From Actinomadura madurae (lineage in GTDB: Bacteria; Actinomycetota; Actinomycetes; Streptosporangiales; Streptosporangiaceae): 64,000 bases of DNA. How positions within the stretch are numbered: position 1 is the first letter of the stretch; each line of letters begins with the position of its first letter. This document shows, in pieces, positions 59,922 through 64,000 of the stretch. Below the pieces are notes generated by a model. That model saw only the letters and a list, made by a program, of their open reading frames with translations, was not told the origin of the DNA and searched no databases. The translations under genes and the position numbers were made by a program. Location: contig NZ_FOVH01000012.1 of NCBI RefSeq assembly GCF_900115095.1, forward strand, positions 1-64,000, in the 5' to 3' direction.

Positions 59922-60859
59922 GGAACGGGCGTGCCATGCGCGTGCTGAAAGTGCTGCCCTGGGGGTCCAGCGGGTTCGGGACCCAGGACCACCAGCACGA
60001 CATGTACCTCCCCGCGTTCCACGAGCATCCAGGGTTCACGGTCGTGGACTCCGCCGCGTCGAGCCTCACGGCCGCCGCCCGCGAGACGGGCGCCGACGTC
60101 GTCTGCGTGTGCGCGCCGCCCGCCGAACGGGCCGCGCGCGTCATCGAAGCCCTGCGCGCCGGCTGCCACGTCCTCGCCGACAAACCCCTCGCCCTGGAGA
60201 CGGCGGACGTCGAGGAGATCGCGGCGGTCGCCGCCGAGACCGGGCTGGTCTGCATGCCCGCGCACCACCACCGCTTCGGCGCCGCCGTCCAGTCCGCCCG
60301 GGACGCGCTCGCCTCGGGACGGATCGGGCTCCCCTGGAACGTCCAGGCCGACTTCCTCGTCGACGGCGGCGACCCGTGCCCGGACGGCGAGCTGGTCAAC
60401 TTCGGCCTCTACCCGGTGGACGTGGTGCGCGCCCTCACCGGGCAGGCCGTCCGCCGCGTGCACGCCCTGCCGGTCCGCGACCGCGCCCGGCTGACCGTCC
60501 TGCTGCTCGACCACGAGCACGGCCTGACCAGCACGATCACGGTCGGCCGGCTGCGCGGCACCGCGGACGCGCCGGGCATGGCGCTGCACCGCTACCGCGT
60601 CAGCGGATCCGGCGGCGTCATGGACGTCGACGCCGCCCGCCCCGGCGCGTCCGTCCGGACGGTGGCCGGGAACCGGCACGCCTGGCACGGCCCCGGCACC
60701 GTCGGCCGCATGCTCACGGCGCTGCACGCCGCGATCGTCACCGGGCGCCCGCCCGAGGCCGGTCCCGCCGACGCCCTCGCCGCGCTGCGCGTCACCGCTG
60801 CCGCGGCCCGCTCGCTCGCCCTCGGCACGCCCGTGCCGCTCGACTCCCCGGAGGTCTGA
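59918..60859 (+). CDS. Gfo/Idh/MocA-like oxidoreductase, divergent
   Basis: 313 residues. The N-terminal Rossmann glycine motif is atypical (VLPWGSSGFGTQDHQHDMYL), yet VVCVCAPPAERAARVIEALR, GCHVLADKPLALETADVEEI and MPAHHHRFGAAVQSARDAL follow the Gfo/Idh layout, with DKP in place of EKP. GTG 59918 overlaps the previous stop (GTGA) and has AAGGAGG. Possibly the partner or a specialised variant of the upstream enzyme. Confidence 0.78.
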   Translation: MRNGRAMRVLKVLPWGSSGFGTQDHQHDMYLPAFHEHPGFTVVDSAASSLTAAARETGADVVCVCAPPAERAARVIEALRAGCHVLADKPLALETADVEEIAAVAAETGLVCMPAHHHRFGAAVQSARDALASGRIGLPWNVQADFLVDGGDPCPDGELVNFGLYPVDVVRALTGQAVRRVHALPVRDRARLTVLLLDHEHGLTSTITVGRLRGTADAPGMALHRYRVSGSGGVMDVDAARPGASVRTVAGNRHAWHGPGTVGRMLTALHAAIVTGRPPEAGPADALAALRVTAAAARSLALGTPVPLDSPEV

Positions 60860-60862
60860 ACG

Positions 60863-61714
60863 ATGAAGCTCGCCACCTACCGCCTGCCGGACGGCGAGGT
60901 CCGGCACGGCGAGGTCACCGGCGACCGGGTCACCGACCTCGGCCCTGGCGACCTCGGCGCGGTGATCGGCGCGCTCGGCGCGATCCCGTCCGGGACCGGC
61001 GCCGCCCACCCCCTCGACGAGGTGACCCTGCTCGCGCCGCTGCGGCGGCCCGGCAAGATCCTCGCGGTCGCGGCCAACTACCAGGAGCACGTGACCGAGA
61101 CCGGCGGCGACCGGCTCGACAAGTCGCGGATCTCGCCGCGGCTGTTCATCAAGCCGGTGACCGCCGTCAGCGGCCCCGGCGAGGAGATCGCGCTCCCGTC
61201 CGTGAGCCCGAGCGTCGACTGGGAGGCCGAGCTGGTCGCGGTGATCGGGCGCGGCGGCAAGGACATCCCGGTCGGGGACGCGCTCGGCCACGTCGGCGGC
61301 TACACGATCGGCAACGACGTGTCCGCCCGGAAGATGGACTACGGCCACGAACGCGACACCGAGGACCCCGCGGTCGCGTTCTTCGACTGGCTGAACGGCA
61401 AGTGGCTCGACGGGTTCGCCGCGCTCGGCCCCTGCCTCGTCACGGCGGACGAGGTGCCCGACCCGCAGAAGCTCGAGGTGGCCCTGGAGGTCAACGGGCG
61501 GGTCCGGCAGCGCGGCGACACCGGTCAGATGATCTTCAACGTCGCGGAGCTGGTGGCGTTCGCGTCCCGGCTGATGACGCTGGAGCCCGGCGACGTGCTG
61601 TACACCGGCACGCCGTCCGGGGTGGGGCTGGCATCGGGGGAGTTCCTGTCCGCAGGCGACGAGATGACGGTCCGCGTGACCGGGCTCGGAAGCCTGGTGA
61701 ACCGCGTCCGCTGA
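60863..61714 (+). CDS. Fumarylacetoacetate-hydrolase-family enzyme
   Basis: 283 residues. ILAVAANYQEHVTETGGDRL, PRLFIKPVTAVSGPGEEIAL, SVDWEAELVAVIGRGGKDIP (metal-binding glutamates), GGYTIGNDVSARKMDYGHER (Asp), GDVLYTGTPSGVGLASGEFL. FAH enzymes hydrolyse or decarboxylate 2-oxo acids/diketo acids in catabolic pathways. ATG 60863 with GGAGG, 3 nt after the oxidoreductase stop. With the two dehydrogenases and the aminotransferase it outlines a pathway for an unidentified sugar-acid-like substrate. Confidence 0.87.
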   Translation: MKLATYRLPDGEVRHGEVTGDRVTDLGPGDLGAVIGALGAIPSGTGAAHPLDEVTLLAPLRRPGKILAVAANYQEHVTETGGDRLDKSRISPRLFIKPVTAVSGPGEEIALPSVSPSVDWEAELVAVIGRGGKDIPVGDALGHVGGYTIGNDVSARKMDYGHERDTEDPAVAFFDWLNGKWLDGFAALGPCLVTADEVPDPQKLEVALEVNGRVRQRGDTGQMIFNVAELVAFASRLMTLEPGDVLYTGTPSGVGLASGEFLSAGDEMTVRVTGLGSLVNRVR

Positions 61715-61722
61715 GCGGACCA

Positions 61723-61746
61723 GTGGCCGGGCGGCGTCCCGGCCAC
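61723..61746 (+). terminator. Hairpin between FAH gene and SBP gene
   Basis: GTGGCCGGG (61723-61731), loop CGGCGT, CCCGGCCAC (61738-61746): perfect 9-bp stem. It may be a terminator for the enzyme genes, or a processing/stability element before the transporter genes. No U-tract. Confidence 0.45.
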
Positions 61747-61765
61747 CGCCGAGAAGAGGCAAGTC

Positions 61766-63424
61766 ATGACCATTCGTTCCGGCACAGCGAGGGCCGGCAG
61801 AGCGAGGGCCGGCCGGGGGGCCGCGCGGCGGGGCGCCGCGGCCGTGCTGGGCGGCGTGCTCGCGGCGGGCGCGCTCGCCGCCTGCAGTTCCGATCCCACG
61901 CAGAAGTCCTCCGGCGGGGACGCCGGCGTGCTGAACATGTACCTGTACCAGAAGCCGAAGACCTTCAGCCCGCTCGCGCCCAACAACGGGCCCGACCAGC
62001 TCGTCATGTCGTTCGTCTTCGACTCGCTGTACGGCGCGGACGCGTCCTACGGCCTGAAGCCGCACCTGGCCGCCGCCGCGCCGCAGGTCTCCGGCGACGC
62101 CAAGACGATCACGATCTCCCTGAAGCCCGGCCTGAAGTGGAGCGACGGGACGCCGCTCACGGCGAAGGACGTGGTGTTCACCTACACGGCCCTCGCCAAC
62201 CCCGCGACGGGCAGCGCCCAGGCGGGCAAGTTCGCCGCCGTGACGGGCGCGAAGGACCTCGCGGACGGCAAGGCCGACGCGCTCAAGGGCGTCACCGCGC
62301 CGGACGCGACCACCGTGAAGATCACGACGAGCCGGCCGGCGGCGGGGCTGCCCGGCCTGATCGGGAACACGCCGATCCTGCCCGAGCACGTCCTCGGCAA
62401 GGTCCCGGCCAAGGGCCTCGGTGACAACGCGTTCTTCACCAAGCCCACCGTCGGTGCGGGCGCGTTCACGTTCGTCGACTACAAGACCGACCAGTACGTC
62501 GAGCTGAAGGCCAACCCGAACTTCCGGGACCCCGTCTCGATCAAGAAGGTGTTCCTGAAGCCGGTCACCTCCGACGTCGCCACCGCCCAGCTGCGCACCG
62601 GCGAGATGGACCTCACCCAGGTCTCCCCGACCGACCTGCCGACCGTCCGGACGATGGACGGCGTCAAGGTCGTCTCGGCCAAGAGCCCCGGCTTCACCCG
62701 GATCGCCGTCAACCAGTCGCAGAGCCGGTTCAAGGACGTGCGGGTCCGGCAGGCCCTGCTGACCGCGATCGACAGGAAGGGCCTGGTCGGCAAGGTGCTC
62801 GGCGGCGCCGGGACGGTCGTGAACACGAGCTTCTACGGCGATCTCGCCTCGTCCGCGGGGGAGCAGTACGCCTACGACCCGGCGAAGGCCAAGAGCCTGC
62901 TCTCCGCGGCCGGCTGGGACGCCTCCGAACCCGTGACACTGTCGTGGATCCCCGGGCAGCGCGACCGCGACACCGCCGCGACGGTGATCCAGAGCCAGCT
63001 CAAGGCCGTCGGCGTGAACGTCGAGCTCAAGCAGGTGCAGGCGGACGAGCTGCTCTCGTCCTACGAGAAGAAGAGCTTCGACCTGGCGCTGTTCGGCGGC
63101 GGCAACTACGCGACCGAGCCGTCCACCGTGGCCACCATCGACGCCTGCGACCAGGCCTACCCGGCCGGCGGGAACATCGGCCGCTTCTGCGACAAGGGGC
63201 TGGACGGCCTGCTGGCCAAGGCCGACTCGGTCGCCGCGCCGGCCGAGCGCACGAGCCTGTTCCAGCAGGCGGCCAAGACCGAGAACGCGCAGGTCCCCTA
63301 CCTGTGGCTGTACAACCCGGACACGGTCTGGGCCTACCGGACCCGGCTGTCGGGCTTCGAGCCGTCCGGCATCCCGACGAACGAGGTCGGGTTCTGGGAC
63401 TTCGCGAACTGGAAGCTGAGCTGA
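61766..63424 (+). CDS. ABC importer substrate-binding lipoprotein (dipeptide/nickel family)
   Basis: 552 residues. Basic N-terminus, hydrophobic segment and lipobox LAACSSDPT make a lipoprotein (Cys about 37). The mature SBP_bac_5 body shows DQLVMSFVFDSLYGADASYG, LKPGLKWSDGTPLTAKDVVF, TYTALANPATG and RQALLTAIDRKGLVGKVLGG. Binds peptides or other solutes for the permease encoded next. Presence beside the Gfo/Idh and FAH genes suggests the ligand is the substrate of that pathway. ATG 61766 with AAGAGG. Confidence 0.9.
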   Translation: MTIRSGTARAGRARAGRGAARRGAAAVLGGVLAAGALAACSSDPTQKSSGGDAGVLNMYLYQKPKTFSPLAPNNGPDQLVMSFVFDSLYGADASYGLKPHLAAAAPQVSGDAKTITISLKPGLKWSDGTPLTAKDVVFTYTALANPATGSAQAGKFAAVTGAKDLADGKADALKGVTAPDATTVKITTSRPAAGLPGLIGNTPILPEHVLGKVPAKGLGDNAFFTKPTVGAGAFTFVDYKTDQYVELKANPNFRDPVSIKKVFLKPVTSDVATAQLRTGEMDLTQVSPTDLPTVRTMDGVKVVSAKSPGFTRIAVNQSQSRFKDVRVRQALLTAIDRKGLVGKVLGGAGTVVNTSFYGDLASSAGEQYAYDPAKAKSLLSAAGWDASEPVTLSWIPGQRDRDTAATVIQSQLKAVGVNVELKQVQADELLSSYEKKSFDLALFGGGNYATEPSTVATIDACDQAYPAGGNIGRFCDKGLDGLLAKADSVAAPAERTSLFQQAAKTENAQVPYLWLYNPDTVWAYRTRLSGFEPSGIPTNEVGFWDFANWKLS

Positions 63425-63429
63425 CCCGC

Positions 63430-63462
63430 CCGGCGGCCGGGGGCGCGCGCCCCGGCCGCCGG
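63430..63462 (+). terminator. Strong hairpin between SBP and permease genes
   Basis: CCGGCGGCCGGGG (63430-63442), loop GCGCGCG, CCCCGGCCGCCGG (63450-63462): perfect 13-bp GC stem just after the SBP stop. Such stems lower downstream expression or protect the SBP mRNA, giving more binding protein than permease. Confidence 0.6.
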
Positions 63463-63488
63463 CCGGTACGGACGGAAGGAGGTGAGGC

Positions 63489-64000
63489 GTGGCGGCCTAC
63501 GTCATCCGGCGCCTGCTGGTGAACGTGCTGGTGTTCGTGCTGATCAGCATCGGCATCTTCGTCCTGGTGCGGGTCGCTCCCGGCGATCCGGTCCGCATGA
63601 TGGTCGACCCCGAGCAGATGCGCGGCGGCGGCGCGGCGTTCATCGAGGCGAAGCGGCACGAGCTCGGCCTGGACCGGTCGGTCGTCGTCCAGTACTGGCA
63701 CTGGCTGTCGGGCGCGCTGCACGGCGACTTCGGGTACTCCTACGTCGGGCACCGTCCCGTCTCGGCGGTGCTCGGCGAGCGGCTCGGCCCGACGCTGCAG
63801 CTCATGGGCGCCGCCCTGGCGGTCGCCCTGGTCGTGTCGGTCGCGCTCGGCGTGGCCGCGGCGCTGCGCCGCAACACCGCCGTCGACTACGGCGCGACCG
63901 TGCTGGGCCTGGCCGCGGTGTCGGTGCCGCCGTTCTTCCTCGGCATCGTCGGGATCTACCTGTTCTCGCTGAAGTGGCAGCTGCTCCCGTCCGCCGGGAT
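63489..64000 (+). CDS. ABC importer permease DppB-like (partial, runs off window)
   Basis: The first about 170 residues from GTG 63489, preceded by AAGGAGGTGAGG, show a DppB/OppB-type N-terminus: IRRLLVNVLVFVLISIGIFV, LVRVAPGDPVRMMVDPEQM, YWHWLSGALHGDFGYSYVG, VSVPPFFLGIVGIYLFSLKW. It contains the first three or so membrane helices and the family loop with GDP. The remaining permease, and presumably the second permease and ATPases, lie beyond 64000. Confidence 0.92.
   Translation, partial: MAAYVIRRLLVNVLVFVLISIGIFVLVRVAPGDPVRMMVDPEQMRGGGAAFIEAKRHELGLDRSVVVQYWHWLSGALHGDFGYSYVGHRPVSAVLGERLGPTLQLMGAALAVALVVSVALGVAAALRRNTAVDYGATVLGLAAVSVPPFFLGIVGIYLFSLKWQLLPSAG

Noticed and set aside
59552..62389. 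945-codon open frame on the minus strand
   Set aside because: It runs antisense to two Gfo/Idh genes, the FAH gene and the SBP gene, all with recognisable motifs and good starts. Its protein is Arg/Gly/Val-rich with no domain; high-GC DNA produces such frames.

Overview
The window is a high-GC actinomycete chromosome segment, most likely a Thermomonosporaceae/Actinomadura-type organism. The evidence is GTG/ATG starts, extensive ATGA/GTGA start-stop overlaps, KstR-regulon-type steroid genes, a WhiJ-like XRE/DUF397/ATPase triplet and the actinobacterial DUF4178-DUF2617-DUF4247-DUF350-aminopropyltransferase operon. No rRNA, tRNA or CRISPR array was recognised, and no stretch longer than about 300 bases lacks a gene.

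Layout. 1-297: end of an IS481-type element in a CTAG target. 322-2225: small SH3-like protein, 7Fe ferredoxin fdxA and dapC. 2400-7373: polyamine-synthase operon split by a TnpB-only IS200/IS605-type element (about 3971-5306). 7370-9293: MerR regulator divergent from an acyl-CoA dehydrogenase. 9361-14104: MacB-type ABC exporter convergent with its likely two-component system. 14197-18005: small enzymes, an ArsR/AHSA1 pair and two alpha/beta hydrolases. 18091-21304: KstD-like dehydrogenase, KstR-like TetR and Hsd4A-like SDR. 21450-25583: DUF234-type ATPase, epoxide hydrolase and WhiJ-like cluster. 26207-29932: an ECF41 sigma factor with three oxidoreductase genes, each preceded by a visible ECF41-type promoter. 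30486-39482: two acyl-CoA synthetases and a complete igr-like operon (chsE2-chsH2-chsE1-chsH1-ltp2 plus a MaoC hydratase) for the last cycle of steroid side-chain removal. 39498-47115: a seven-gene block syntenic with Mycobacterium tuberculosis Rv0081-Rv0087 (ArsR plus hyc genes), in which the large subunit has lost all four Ni-binding cysteines. 47371-53534: secreted nuclease, HXXEE protein, SDR/TetR pair, secreted amidohydrolase-like protein and a Ser/Thr kinase. 53703-57278: FadD3-like ligase and a pair of acyl-CoA dehydrogenases (steroid C/D-ring type). 57399-64000: class III aminotransferase divergent from a catabolic/transport operon of two Gfo/Idh oxidoreductases, an FAH-family hydrolase and a dipeptide-type ABC importer that runs off the window.

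How the genes work together. Three separate blocks (18-21 kb, 30-39 kb, 53-57 kb) form a dispersed steroid catabolic set. The 39-47 kb block is best read as an energy-converting-hydrogenase-related (Ehr) membrane complex controlled by its ArsR repressor, not a hydrogenase. The sigma factor at 26-27 kb and its promoters form a self-contained regulon. The most novel-looking systems are the Ehr complex, the ECF41 regulon, the TnpB-interrupted polyamine operon and the unassigned Gfo/Idh-FAH-aminotransferase pathway at the right end.
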